From Pseudomonas sp. S35 (GTDB taxonomy: Bacteria > Pseudomonadota > Gammaproteobacteria > Pseudomonadales > Pseudomonadaceae), in the NCBI RefSeq assembly GCF_009866765.1, contig NZ_CP019431.1, positions 4,650,001-4,714,000 of the forward strand: a stretch of DNA of 64,000 nt, given 5' to 3'. A program made the position numbers and the translations under genes. Shown here one piece after another: positions 39,118 through 47,141 of this stretch (position 1 is its first letter; every line of letters begins with the position of its first letter). The notes below the pieces were generated by a model. It was not told the DNA's origin. It made no database searches and saw only the letters and a program-made list of their open reading frames with translations.

Positions 39118-39203
39118 GTGGGAGGGCGCTTGCTCCCGATGAGGGTATAGCAGCCAAACACCTGGCGACTGGTCTACCGCCATCGGGGCAAGCCCCCTCC
39201 CAC
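39118..39203. repeat. REPIN: two inverted REP sequences
   Basis: A left REP GTGGGAGGGCGCTTGC (39118-39133) and a right inverted REP GCAAGCCCCCTCCCAC (39188-39203) enclose 54 bp. This is the REP doublet (REPIN) layout of P. fluorescens, each end one base or fewer from the GI 16-mer. It fills the gap between the kinase and rmuC ends. Confidence 0.88.
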
Positions 39204-39217
39204 ATTTAGCTCTGCGT

Positions 39218-40711
39218 TTATTCGGGGAGGTGTGCCACGCCGTCGGAGTCGGTCATGGCCCGCTCCAGCAAATCAGCCGGCAGACTTTTACTGGCGCGGG
39301 CGCCGAGCAGTCTGAGTTGTTCGGTGCGGCTGACCAGATTTCCGCGTCCATCTGTCAGTTTGTTCCGCGCTGCGCTGTAAGCTTTATCCAACTGCTGCAG
39401 ACGGTTGCCCACTTCGTCCAGGTCCTGGATAAACAACACAAACTTGTCGTACAGCCACCCGGCACGCTCGGCGATCTCCCTGGCGTTCTGGCTTTGGCGC
39501 TCCTGCTTCCACAGGCTGTCGATCACCCGCAAGGTGGCGAGCAAGGTCGTGGGGCTGACAATCACGATATGGCGGTCGAAGGCTTCCTGGAACAAGTTCG
39601 GCTCAGCCTGCAAGGCGGCAGAAAACGCCGCTTCGATCGGCACGAACAGCAACACGAAATCCAGGCTATGCAGGCCTTCCAGGCGTTTGTAATCCTTGCC
39701 GGCCAAGCCTTTGACATGATTGCGCAGCGACAGCACATGCTGCTTCAAGGCCGCCTGGCCGATCACCTCATCATCGGCCGCGACGTACTGCTGATACGCC
39801 GTCAGGCTGACCTTGGAGTCCACCACCACCTGTTTGTCACCGGGCAACATGATCAACACATCCGGCTGGAAGCGTTCGCCGTCCGGGCCCTTGAGGCTGA
39901 CCTGGGTCTGGTACTCACGGCCCTTCTCCAGCCCGGCATGTTCCAGCACACGTTCGAGGATCAGTTCGCCCCAGTTACCCTGGGTTTTCTGGCCCTTGAG
40001 GGCACGGGTCAGGTTGGTGGCCTCGTCTGACAGACGCAAGTTCAGTTGTTGCAGGCGCTCAAGCTCTTTGGCCAGGGAAAAGCGCTCACGTGCCTCGTTC
40101 TGATAGCTCTCTTCCACGCGCTTTTCGAAGGACTGGATGCGTTCCTTCAACGGGTCGAGCAACTGGCCGAGCCGTTCCTGGCTGGTTTCGGCAAAGCGCT
40201 GCTCGCGCTCGTCGAAGATCTTGCCGGCCAGCTCGGCGAACTGCGCACGCAGTTCGTCTCGCGAGCCTTGCAGGTCGGTGAGGCGCTGTTGATGGCTGTC
40301 CTGCTGTTCGCGCAGTTCAGCGCGCAGGCCGGACGCCAAGGCGTCCAGGCGGCGCAGTTCGGTTTCCTTGGCGCTGCGGTCAAGGTTCCAGGCGTGGGCA
40401 GCGTCGCGGGCATTGTCGCGGTCGATCTGCAACAGTTCGACCTCGCGGCGCACCGCAGCCAGGTCGGCTTGTTTGGCAGCGTTGGCCTGGCTGAGGTCGC
40501 TGATTTCGTCGCGGCTGGCGTCCAGTTGCGCGGCGAGGCCTTCTTGGGCCAGTTGCGCAGTCGCCAAGCGCTCTTCAAGCAGTTCCCAGCCGGTAGTGCG
40601 CGCAGTCAGCCGCCGCTGTATCTGCCAGCACACTGCCAATAAAGGCACTGCTGCGCCAGTAAGGCCCAGGGCAATACTGGTCCAGTCAAAAGCCATAGCC
40701 ATTTCTGCCAT
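39218..40711 (-). CDS. rmuC: DNA recombination protein RmuC
   Basis: A 497-aa protein: one N-terminal membrane helix (TSIALGLTGAAVPLLAVCW), a long coiled coil (about 35-215), and the RmuC nuclease-like core (about 215-430) with GNWGELILERVLEHAGLEKG, FQPDVLIMLPGDKQVVVDSK, and LLFVPIEAAF. RmuC limits inversions at short inverted repeats. Several nearby in-frame starts (GTG 40714, ATG 40711 and later) lack a good ribosome site, so the exact start is open. Confidence 0.94.
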   Translation of the reverse strand: MAEMAMAFDWTSIALGLTGAAVPLLAVCWQIQRRLTARTTGWELLEERLATAQLAQEGLAAQLDASRDEISDLSQANAAKQADLAAVRREVELLQIDRDNARDAAHAWNLDRSAKETELRRLDALASGLRAELREQQDSHQQRLTDLQGSRDELRAQFAELAGKIFDEREQRFAETSQERLGQLLDPLKERIQSFEKRVEESYQNEARERFSLAKELERLQQLNLRLSDEATNLTRALKGQKTQGNWGELILERVLEHAGLEKGREYQTQVSLKGPDGERFQPDVLIMLPGDKQVVVDSKVSLTAYQQYVAADDEVIGQAALKQHVLSLRNHVKGLAGKDYKRLEGLHSLDFVLLFVPIEAAFSAALQAEPNLFQEAFDRHIVIVSPTTLLATLRVIDSLWKQERQSQNAREIAERAGWLYDKFVLFIQDLDEVGNRLQQLDKAYSAARNKLTDGRGNLVSRTEQLRLLGARASKSLPADLLERAMTDSDGVAHLPE

Positions 40712-40757
40712 CACCGAAAAGGAGCAAGGTTAACCAAGCATAGGGCGCGAGGACAGC

Positions 40758-41081
40758 TCAGTCTTCGACCTGGCCCAGTTCACGTTGGGCACGGCGGTCA
40801 CCGGCACGGGCGGCCAGGCGCAGCAGGTCGTGGCCGATACGGCGATCACGGGCGTTGCCACACTCACGGCACATCAATTGACCCAGGCGGCTCTGTGCGG
40901 CAACCACGCCCTCGCGGGCCGGCTGCTTGAGCAAGCGCCCGGCGAAGTGTTTGACGTTGGTGCTGTGCCCCAGGCGCGGGCTATCGAGCAACCACAGGGC
41001 AACTTTCAAGGAAAAGCGCTTGGGTGCGGTAACAGTCTGTGGTGTGTCGGTAACAGAGGGTGATACTGAGCGAAACTTCAT
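40758..41081 (-). CDS. Sel1-like repeat protein
   Basis: A 107-aa protein. After a Thr/Lys-rich start come two short helix-turn-helix repeats of Sel1/TPR type (EGVVAAQSRLGQLMCRECGN, then LLRLAARAGDRRAQRELGQV). Function is unknown; such proteins usually act in protein contacts. The start MKFRSVSPSV is a best guess; a longer frame to 41189 exists but its extra residues look random. It follows the rmuC region on the same strand. Confidence 0.65.
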   Translation of the reverse strand: MKFRSVSPSVTDTPQTVTAPKRFSLKVALWLLDSPRLGHSTNVKHFAGRLLKQPAREGVVAAQSRLGQLMCRECGNARDRRIGHDLLRLAARAGDRRAQRELGQVED

Positions 41082-41539
41082 AAAACACTGTGGGACAGAA
41101 CGGAAGGCGCGCCACTCTACTCTTTTTTTCGTACAGGTAAAGCTGAAAAAAACCATGCACGCCCGTTCTAGAGCAAGCGCTCGGGACAATCCACAGAAGC
41201 TGTGGATAACTCAGTGGACAACCCCCCTTTAACGCTCGCAAACGCCCATGCAGCGGGGCCCGCAGTCAAACTGACGATTTTTTCACCAATTAAAAAAAGC
41301 CAGATTTTTCATTGACTTAAATTTCCATTGCAGGCAAATGGCGGCGCAGCATGGCACGTGACAGCGTGGTTACACAGCTGGCAACTAATGTGCACAAGTA
41401 CCCCTACGATGGTTATAACCCGCGCTTTTTTTGAAGCAATTGGCTTAAAAAATGTTACCGCCAGGGCGCACCAGGGACTTTTCAAACCCTTGCACGCTCG
41501 CCACACTGCTTGACCGGCAGCGCAACATTGGGAGGGTCG
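41082..41539. other. 458-bp intergenic region without a gene
   Basis: AT-richer than its surroundings. It contains an inverted repeat CCACAG-AAG-CTGTGG at 41191-41205 that overlaps an exact DnaA box (TGTGGATAA, 41201-41209). No open frame with a ribosome site is seen here. Promoters for the flanking divergent genes must lie inside it, but none stands out. Confidence 0.5.
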
Positions 41540-41845
41540 ATGAAAGGAATCATGATATTCACCGGGTTATTGCTGTTGATTTGCGTTATTTCCCTGGCGA
41601 TCAATGCCGTGCTGCCATCGCCGGATGGCGCGTTGTTTGCCATCGCAATCTTGCTGTCGGCCGCCTTCACGGCAGTGAGCCTGTGTATCGAACTCGGTGA
41701 GGGCCGCATCAATGACATGGGCGATGTGATGAAGGTGGTCGAGACCGGGCAGTCCCTGCGCCTGACACTCGCCGCCTACGGGCTGGGCTGTTCGCTGGCA
41801 GCCGCCGCCACGGTGCTGGTCTATCGTGGCCTGCTGGGCGGCTGA
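41540..41845 (+). CDS. Small inner-membrane protein of unknown function
   Basis: A 101-aa protein with three hydrophobic helices: MIFTGLLLLICVISLAINAV (about 5-24), ALFAIAILLSAAFTAVSLCI (about 31-50), and LAAYGLGCSLAAAATVLVY (about 77-95), separated by an acidic loop with ELGEGRINDMGD. A strong GGGAGG ribosome site precedes the ATG. I do not recognise the family. It is the first of three small unknown genes between rmuC and fadL. Confidence 0.75.
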   Translation: MKGIMIFTGLLLLICVISLAINAVLPSPDGALFAIAILLSAAFTAVSLCIELGEGRINDMGDVMKVVETGQSLRLTLAAYGLGCSLAAAATVLVYRGLLGG

Positions 41846-42288
41846 GAGAATTTATTTGACTATCACACTTCCCTTCGCCGTTTCAATCCGTTACTATCCG
41901 CGGCGTTAGTACCAAGCTGAAAGTCAATTCTGGTCGAACAACTCCCCTGAACAACACGGGATCGACCACCTCGATGGTTTCCAGGTATCACTTGCGACGA
42001 CACTGCCTTTGAACAAGCAAAGGGTGTCGCGAAGTTTACATACTCTGACCGAACCAACCTGCAAATTGATCAGGATCTTCACCCTGGGCCCAGAACCTTT
42101 GCCCCTGTTGTGTTGCCTGCCCTCCTAAGTACCTACCTGCCAGCCTAAGCGCGCCTAATTTAATAGCGCTTCAAACTGGCTGCTTTGTTCCAGTCGGGTT
42201 CTTCGTTTGATCAATGGTGATCAACGTTACTGGAACGTTTTAACGTTGCACGGCTCTTATCCGTGTCATTTGTAGGAACACCAATAAT
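41846..42288 (+). ncRNA. 443-bp non-coding block: candidate structured RNA or long leader
   Basis: No open frame over about 20 codons fits here. Two solid hairpins are seen. The first pairs GGTCGA (41932-41937) with TCGACC (41962-41967), with CCC/GGG inside. The second pairs CGACAC+CCTTTG (41998-42011, 2-nt bulge) with CAAAGG+GTGTCG (42018-42029) around an AACAAG loop. AACAAC/AACAAG motifs lie in or beside the loops. Downstream are TTGATCA-N4-TGATCAA (42207-42224) and three AACGTT copies (42223, 42234, 42242). It may be the leader of the 74-aa gene or a separate small RNA. The identity is unknown. Confidence 0.4.
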
Positions 42289-42513
42289 ATGAACGCTCAA
42301 ATCCATACTCAGGATGCCATTCGCACCCTCACCAACGCTTTTGCTCCAATGAACTGCCTGATCATGGCCGCTCGCAAAGGCTGCTTCAGCTTCACCCTGG
42401 TCAACGAACACGGCATCGCCCGTCATAGCGAACGCCTGTACCCCGATCAATACTCCAGCGCCGAACCGCTGCAGGCTGTGATCGAGCGTACCCGTCAGGC
42501 ACTGGTTGCCTGA
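42289..42513 (+). CDS. Conserved-looking 74-aa protein of unknown function
   Basis: A short soluble protein, MNAQIHTQDAIRTLTNAF onward, with two Cys (in NCLIMAARKGCFSFTLV) and a C-terminal helix (PLQAVIERTRQALVA). AGGA lies 11 bases before the ATG, a slightly long spacing. A strong terminator follows. I do not recognise a family, but the well-formed expression signals and the long upstream region suggest a real and regulated gene. Confidence 0.75.
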   Translation: MNAQIHTQDAIRTLTNAFAPMNCLIMAARKGCFSFTLVNEHGIARHSERLYPDQYSSAEPLQAVIERTRQALVA

Positions 42514-42534
42514 TCGACCCGAGTCGCTGAAACA

Positions 42535-42567
42535 CAAAAAACCCTGTTTAAAACACAGGTTTTTTTA
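42535..42567 (+). terminator. Intrinsic terminator of the 74-aa gene
   Basis: AAAAAA-C-CCTGT pairs with ACAGG-TTTTTTT around a TTTAAAAC loop; the stem is extended by the A/T runs. It lies 22 bp after the stop codon. Confidence 0.85.
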
Positions 42568-42666
42568 TTGCCTGCGATTTCTGTTTCGTGCAGTTGCACT
42601 AAGTTCAAATCGATATAAACGTTATAACTGGATGAATAAGATGTTTTAAAAACAGGCCTTTACATC

Positions 42667-42723
42667 ATGAATATGACACTACACTTCAACTCAAGCGGCA
42701 TGATCCGCTTCCGGCGAGCCTGA
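42667..42723 (+). CDS. Possible 18-aa leader peptide
   Basis: An ATG-to-TGA frame of 18 codons (MNMTLHFNSSGMIRFRRA) lies in the gap before the 160-aa gene. It has a basic end (RFRRA) but no clear ribosome site, so it may well be chance. The remainder of 42568-42794 is AT-rich at its left end and otherwise empty. Confidence 0.2.
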   Translation: MNMTLHFNSSGMIRFRRA

Positions 42724-42794
42724 GATCCGATCCACTGCTGCCAAGCCCCCACCTTCTCAGGCCTCGTCGACCACTTTCACGGATTGAGGCTTGT

Positions 42795-43277
42795 ATGGGT
42801 ATCGCTGCCAGTGAATTGTGTCGTTATGTAATCCGGCCGACGCTGATGTACCTCGGCCAGCAGAGCCCGACGGCTGAGTCCTTGCTGCTGGGTATCGCGG
42901 CCAGCCAGTCAGAACTGGGCTCAGCCTTGCATGACCGCCGCGGCCACGGCCTGTACAGCATCACCGAACCTCGCCACCGCGCCTTGTGGGACACCTACCT
43001 GGCACTGGACCCCGAGCGTGCCAGCCTGGTACGCGGGCTGGCCAGCCAACACGCCTTCCTCAGCGCGCCGCAACTGGAACTCACCGTCAACCTGCGTTAC
43101 GCCACGGCCATCGCCTGGCTGCTGGTAGAACAACACTGCCCCGCCCTGCCACCGCCCGGCGATGTTTTAGCCATGGCACGTATCTGGAAAGAAATATTTC
43201 ATCCCCAGGGACGACTGCGTGATTTCACTCAAACCTGGCAAACCTGTGTTTCCCCCATGAATCACTCGGTCTGCTGA
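42795..43277 (+). CDS. Phage-type structural/lysozyme-like protein homologue, host encoded
   Basis: A 160-aa protein of unknown function. Its pattern, with VIRPTLMYLG near 12-21, LLLGIAASQSELG near 31-43, GHGLYSITEPRHRALWDTYL near 50-69 and NLRYATAIAWLL near 98-109, recalls short proteins found in tailed-phage genomes that look like degenerate lytic transglycosylases (Glu in SELG, GLYxI). No other phage gene is near. The role is not known; a peptidoglycan or cell-wall link is only inference. Confidence 0.55.
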   Translation: MGIAASELCRYVIRPTLMYLGQQSPTAESLLLGIAASQSELGSALHDRRGHGLYSITEPRHRALWDTYLALDPERASLVRGLASQHAFLSAPQLELTVNLRYATAIAWLLVEQHCPALPPPGDVLAMARIWKEIFHPQGRLRDFTQTWQTCVSPMNHSVC

Positions 43278-43423
43278 CCGGGCGATTTGCAAGATTCGCC
43301 AAAAAACCTCAATTTTGGTCGGATTGTCCTACAAAACAGCTCTATCTCCTACATTACAGCCTATAGCGCGATGTTAATTTTATTGGTACTTTCCGCAGCG
43401 GTGATCACCACGGAGTTCTAATA

Positions 43424-44701
43424 ATGAAAAAAGTAATGCTCAAGACCACACTTAGCCTCGCCGTTGCCATGGCATCCTCCCAACTGTTCGCGAGCGGTTT
43501 CGCACTGAACGAACAGAGCGTCAGCGGGATGGGTACGGGTTTCGCAGGTCGCTCCTCTTCTGCCGATGATGCAAGCACCGTTTACGGTAACCCTGCCGGT
43601 ATGTCGCGCCTCAATGGCCAGCAAATCACGGGCGGCGTTGCTGCGATTGACGCATCGACCAATATCAAAGATGCGAAGGGCCTTCCAAGCGGCTCCAACA
43701 AAGGCGACATGGTTCCGTTCACCGCGGTGCCATTCGGCTTCTACACCAACAAACTCAACGATCAGTGGGCCATCGGCTTTGGTGTGTATGCACCATTCGG
43801 CCTGGTGACCGACTATGAAAACGGCTTCCAGGGCCGTGGCTTCGGCAGCAAGAGCGAAGTGAAGGTCATGACCTTCCAGCCGACTGTCAGCTATGCGTTC
43901 AACGACAAGGTATCCATCGGTTTTGGCCCGACCATCAACCGGATTTCCGGTGTGCTGGAGTCGGACAAGACCCTGAGCCTCACACAGCCCGACACCAACG
44001 TCAAAATCAAAGGCGATGACACCGCGATTGGCTTCAACGTTGGTGTGTTGGTCCAGGCCACCGACACCACCCGCGTGGGCCTGACCTACCACTCCAAGGT
44101 CAAGTACAAGCTTGAAGGCCACACCGAAGTGTCCGGCCCTCCTTTGACCCAAGGTTTCCTGGCAAACAACCGTTACGACGCGTCGCTGAAAATTGAAACG
44201 CCGGAATCCTACGACCTGTCGGTCACTCAAGACCTGACTGACGCTTGGAAACTGTACGGCGGTGCAACCTGGACACGCTGGAGCCGCCTGAAAGAGATCA
44301 CCGTCAACAACGAGGGTGTGACTGCGGCAAACGGCGGTGCCTTGGCCCCATCCCGTATCAGCAGCATCACCGAAGAGCAGAACTGGCACGACACCTGGGC
44401 CTACGCCGTGGGTACTTCGTACCAGTTGACCAAGCAGGTCGTACTGCGTACCGGTCTGACCTTCGATCAGTCGCCCACCAACAACAAAGACCGCTCGCCA
44501 CGTATTCCTACCGGCGACCGGACAATCTTCAGTGTTGGCCTGGGCTACAAAGTGATGGATAACATGACGGTCGACCTGGCTTACTCCTACCTCAAGGAAG
44601 AAGACATCAAGGTCAATAACACGTCTGCGCCGTTCAACTACAGCGCCAAGTACGAAAACAGTGCCAACGGTTTCGGCCTGGGCATGACTTACACCTTCTG
44701 A
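43424..44701 (+). CDS. OmpP1/FadL family outer-membrane transporter
   Basis: A 425-aa beta-barrel protein for uptake of long-chain fatty acids or other hydrophobic compounds. It has a signal peptide ending near Ala22-Ser23 (VAMASSQLFA), then the FadL mature N-terminus (SGFALNEQSVSGMGTGFAGR, the hatch NPAGMSRL), and ends GMTYTF with a terminal Phe. Length is typical. GGAG lies eight bases before the ATG. It is a single gene with its own terminator. Pseudomonads carry several FadL paralogues, so no symbol is given. Confidence 0.93.
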   Translation: MKKVMLKTTLSLAVAMASSQLFASGFALNEQSVSGMGTGFAGRSSSADDASTVYGNPAGMSRLNGQQITGGVAAIDASTNIKDAKGLPSGSNKGDMVPFTAVPFGFYTNKLNDQWAIGFGVYAPFGLVTDYENGFQGRGFGSKSEVKVMTFQPTVSYAFNDKVSIGFGPTINRISGVLESDKTLSLTQPDTNVKIKGDDTAIGFNVGVLVQATDTTRVGLTYHSKVKYKLEGHTEVSGPPLTQGFLANNRYDASLKIETPESYDLSVTQDLTDAWKLYGGATWTRWSRLKEITVNNEGVTAANGGALAPSRISSITEEQNWHDTWAYAVGTSYQLTKQVVLRTGLTFDQSPTNNKDRSPRIPTGDRTIFSVGLGYKVMDNMTVDLAYSYLKEEDIKVNNTSAPFNYSAKYENSANGFGLGMTYTF

Positions 44702-44714
44702 TTCAGACCGGTGT

Positions 44715-44754
44715 AAAAAAGCCCCGCTCTCCTGCACAGGAGGCGGGGCTTTTT
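44715..44754. terminator. Bidirectional terminator after the fadL-type gene
   Basis: A long stem (GCCCCGC, one bulge, CTCCTG, and complement) with an A-run before and a T-run after. It separates convergent genes. Confidence 0.9.
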
Positions 44755-44766
44755 AGTGGCCGACGT

Positions 44767-45318
44767 TCAAGGCTTGGACGCTATCGCCGCCTCCACGGCC
44801 TTGATCAACTCCGGACTGTCTGGCTTGGTCAGGCTGGAAAAATCGGCGATCACCTTGCCCTGGCGATCGACCACATACTTGTAGAAATTCCACTTCGGCG
44901 CGTTGCTCTGCTGCGCCAGCACCTTGAACAGATTCACAGCGTCCGGCCCCTTGACCTTCTGCGGCTCGGTCATGGTGAAGGTCACGCCGTAATTCACGTA
45001 GCAGACCTTGGCGGTCTCTTCGCCGGTCTTGGCTTCTTGCTTGAAGTCATCGGACGGCACGCCGATCACTTCCAGCCCTTGGTCCTTGTAACGCTGATAC
45101 AAGGCTTCAAGGCCTTTGAACTGCGGCGCGAACCCGCAGAAACTCGCAGTATTGACGATCACCAGCGGTTTGCCGGCAAAGCGCTGGCACAGATCGATGG
45201 ATTCCTTGGCGCGCAGTTTGGGCAATTGGCCTTCAAGCAAGGGCGGACAATCGGCAGCCAACGCCACACCGCCAAAAGCCGCCATCAGCACAGGTACAGC
45301 CAGCCAGCGCATCTGCAT
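44767..45318 (-). CDS. Periplasmic glutathione peroxidase-like protein
   Basis: A 183-aa protein with a signal peptide ([19 protein letters not shown]) and the GPx fold: the catalytic Cys61 in [16 protein letters not shown], a second Cys in [12 protein letters not shown], and the WNF motif in [13 protein letters not shown]. The Gln of the usual active tetrad (NQF) is replaced, since the sequence reads SDDF. Family members use glutathione or thioredoxin to reduce peroxides. AGAGGA nine bases before the ATG fixes the start. It follows a 39-aa membrane peptide gene and an exporter gene. Confidence 0.88.
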   Translation of the reverse strand: MQMRWLAVPVLMAAFGGVALAADCPPLLEGQLPKLRAKESIDLCQRFAGKPLVIVNTASFCGFAPQFKGLEALYQRYKDQGLEVIGVPSDDFKQEAKTGEETAKVCYVNYGVTFTMTEPQKVKGPDAVNLFKVLAQQSNAPKWNFYKYVVDRQGKVIADFSSLTKPDSPELIKAVEAAIASKP

Positions 45319-45353
45319 GTCGAAACGTCCTCTCAAGAGTTCAGGAATCGAAC

Positions 45354-45473
45354 TTAACAGATCGACATACCCAGTTGCATCAATGCCAGCCCTCCGCGTT
45401 GCCAGCCCCACCATGCCAGCACCAGTAGGACCAGCCCCACAGTGATCAATACCGCCCGTGCTGTCAGGCTCAT
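45354..45473 (-). CDS. 39-aa single-pass membrane peptide
   Basis: A small frame whose ATG overlaps the stop codon of the MFS exporter gene (ATGA, 45470-45473), a classical coupling arrangement. The product starts [20 protein letters not shown] and continues [19 protein letters not shown]. It has one hydrophobic helix (about 7-22), a Trp-rich patch and a terminal Cys. It may be a helper peptide of the exporter. Function unknown; it is too short to classify. Confidence 0.6.
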   Translation of the reverse strand: MSLTARAVLITVGLVLLVLAWWGWQRGGLALMQLGMSIC

Positions 45474-46678
45474 GCCGCCTCCATTTGCGCCTGTAAACGC
45501 GCCACCGGCCGCTCTCGAACCGGCCAATTGAGGGCCGCTGCGAGCAAGCTCAACACAATGGCACCCTGCCAGATCAAATCGTAGTTACCGCTCCGGTCAT
45601 AAACCACCCCGCCCAACCAGCCGCCGAGGAACGAACCAATCTGGTGGAACAGGAACACAATCCCACCCAGCATGGAAAGATTTCGCACACCAAACAAGGT
45701 AGCTACGGTGCCGTTGGTCAGCGGCACCGTGGACAACCACAGCAAGCCCATCGCCATGCCGAACAGATAGGCGCTGATTTGGGTCACCGGCGCCCACAGG
45801 AACAGCACAATGACCACCGCTCGCAACAGGTACAACCCGGTCAGCAAGCGCGGCTTGGACATACGCCCACCCAGCCAACCGGCGGTGTAGGTCCCGACGA
45901 TATTGAACAGGCCAATCAACGCCAGCACCGTGGTACCTGTGCTGGCCGGCAAGTGCTGATCCACCAGATAGGCCGGCAGGTGCACGCCGATAAACACCAC
46001 CTGAAAACCACAAACGAAAAAGCCAAAGGCCAGCAACCAGAAGCCGGAGTGTCCGCAGGCTTCGTGCAATGCCTCACGCAAGGTTTGCTGCCCGGCCAGT
46101 ACCGGCAGCGGCCGATCCTTGAGCATGCTGACCAGCGGCAAGATCAACGCCACCATCAGGCCCAACGCAAGCAGTGCTGCCGACCAGCCCAGCCAACTGA
46201 TCAAGCCCAAGGTGCCGGGCACCATCGCGAACTGGCCGAATGAACCGGCAGCACTGGCGATGCCCATGGCCATGCTGCGTTTTTCCGGCGCCACGGCGCG
46301 GCCGACGACGCCAAGGATTACCGAGAACGAGGTGCCCGACAGGCCGATACCAATCAGCAGACCAGCACTCAGCGAAAGCGACCACGCGGAATCGGACAAG
46401 CCCATCAACACCAGGCCTACGGCGTACAGAACCCCGCCGACAAATACCACTTTGGTCGCGCCGAAACGGTCGGCCAGCGCGCCGGCAAATGGTTGCGCCA
46501 GGCCCCAGATCAGGTTCTGCAGCGCAATCGCCAAGGCGAACGTGCCCCGGCCCCAGCCGAATTCGCTGCTCATCGGCGCCAGGAACAGGCCGAACCCGTG
46601 CCGCACGCCCAGCGACAACGCCAGGATCAGCGCACTCCCCACAAGGATCCAACCACTGGTGCGCCACATCGAGGTCAT
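45470..46678 (-). CDS. MFS family transporter
   Basis: A 402-aa inner-membrane protein with 12 predicted helices. It has a typical MFS loop 2-3 motif ([19 protein letters not shown], around 61-79) and the matching loop later ([14 protein letters not shown]). The substrate is unknown; the family includes drug and sugar exporters and organic-acid uptake systems. A MarR-type gene lies upstream, with a perfect 16-bp palindrome in between, so it is likely under that repressor. Confidence 0.9.
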   Translation of the reverse strand: MTSMWRTSGWILVGSALILALSLGVRHGFGLFLAPMSSEFGWGRGTFALAIALQNLIWGLAQPFAGALADRFGATKVVFVGGVLYAVGLVLMGLSDSAWSLSLSAGLLIGIGLSGTSFSVILGVVGRAVAPEKRSMAMGIASAAGSFGQFAMVPGTLGLISWLGWSAALLALGLMVALILPLVSMLKDRPLPVLAGQQTLREALHEACGHSGFWLLAFGFFVCGFQVVFIGVHLPAYLVDQHLPASTGTTVLALIGLFNIVGTYTAGWLGGRMSKPRLLTGLYLLRAVVIVLFLWAPVTQISAYLFGMAMGLLWLSTVPLTNGTVATLFGVRNLSMLGGIVFLFHQIGSFLGGWLGGVVYDRSGNYDLIWQGAIVLSLLAAALNWPVRERPVARLQAQMEAA

Positions 46679-46694
46679 TTCTTATTCTCCGCTC

Positions 46695-46710
46695 GCGGGT
46701 ATATACCCGC
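46695..46710. promoter_or_regulatory. Palindromic operator before the MFS gene
   Basis: A perfect 16-bp palindrome GCGGGTATATACCCGC lies 17 bp before the MFS start codon. The same GTATATACCCGC half recurs in front of the marR-type gene, so it is a likely MarR binding site. Confidence 0.7.
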
Positions 46711-46732
46711 TTATGTTCGAACAAACCCGCCT

Positions 46733-47137
46733 TCAGGCGAGTTCATCCAGCAAGGCCAACAAGGTTTCGCGTTTATCCGCGCCCAGTTGATCGATCAATT
46801 TCTGTTGTGCCGCTTCCCAGGCCGGCAAGGCGGCAGCCAGCCGTTCTGCACCCGCGTCGGTCAGCAATACGAGGCGATTGCGCAGGTCATTGCCCTCGAC
46901 CAACTGCACCAAGCCTTCGCACTCAAGCACGCGCAGGTTTCGCCCCAGCGTACTGCGATCCAAGCCCATGGCTTCGGCCAGGCTGGAAATGCTCGGTTGG
47001 TCGAGGCGCTGCAGGTTACACAGCAAAGAATACTGGGCAACGTTGATCCCGAAGCCGTCGAGAGCGCCGTCGTAATGCCTGCTGACGCCACGGGCGGCGC
47101 GTCGCAGGTTGGTGCATAAACATTGGGAGGCAAGCAT
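46733..47137 (-). CDS. MarR family transcriptional regulator
   Basis: A 134-aa winged-helix protein: QPSISSLAEAMGLDRSTLGR is the recognition helix-turn-helix and NDLRNRLVLLTDAG the wing. It also has Cys7 and Cys9 near the N-terminus, which might sense oxidants, but this is a guess. It lies just upstream of the MFS gene in the same direction, with palindromes before each gene, so autoregulation and control of the exporter are likely. No Shine-Dalgarno is seen before the ATG. Confidence 0.88.
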   Translation of the reverse strand: MLASQCLCTNLRRAARGVSRHYDGALDGFGINVAQYSLLCNLQRLDQPSISSLAEAMGLDRSTLGRNLRVLECEGLVQLVEGNDLRNRLVLLTDAGAERLAAALPAWEAAQQKLIDQLGADKRETLLALLDELA

Positions 47138-47141
47138 GGAA

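Noticed and set aside
41846..42288. CrcZ/CrcY/CrcX identity for the structured block
   Set aside because: The A-rich motifs are too few and imperfect and the gene neighbours do not match any crc RNA locus that I know.
41082..43277. Genomic island or prophage remnant
   Set aside because: No integrase, tRNA, direct repeats or clear composition break; only small genes and one phage-like protein.
43418..44737. A 439-codon minus-strand frame
   Set aside because: It mirrors the FadL-type gene exactly; the plus strand has signal peptide, beta-barrel pattern and ribosome site.
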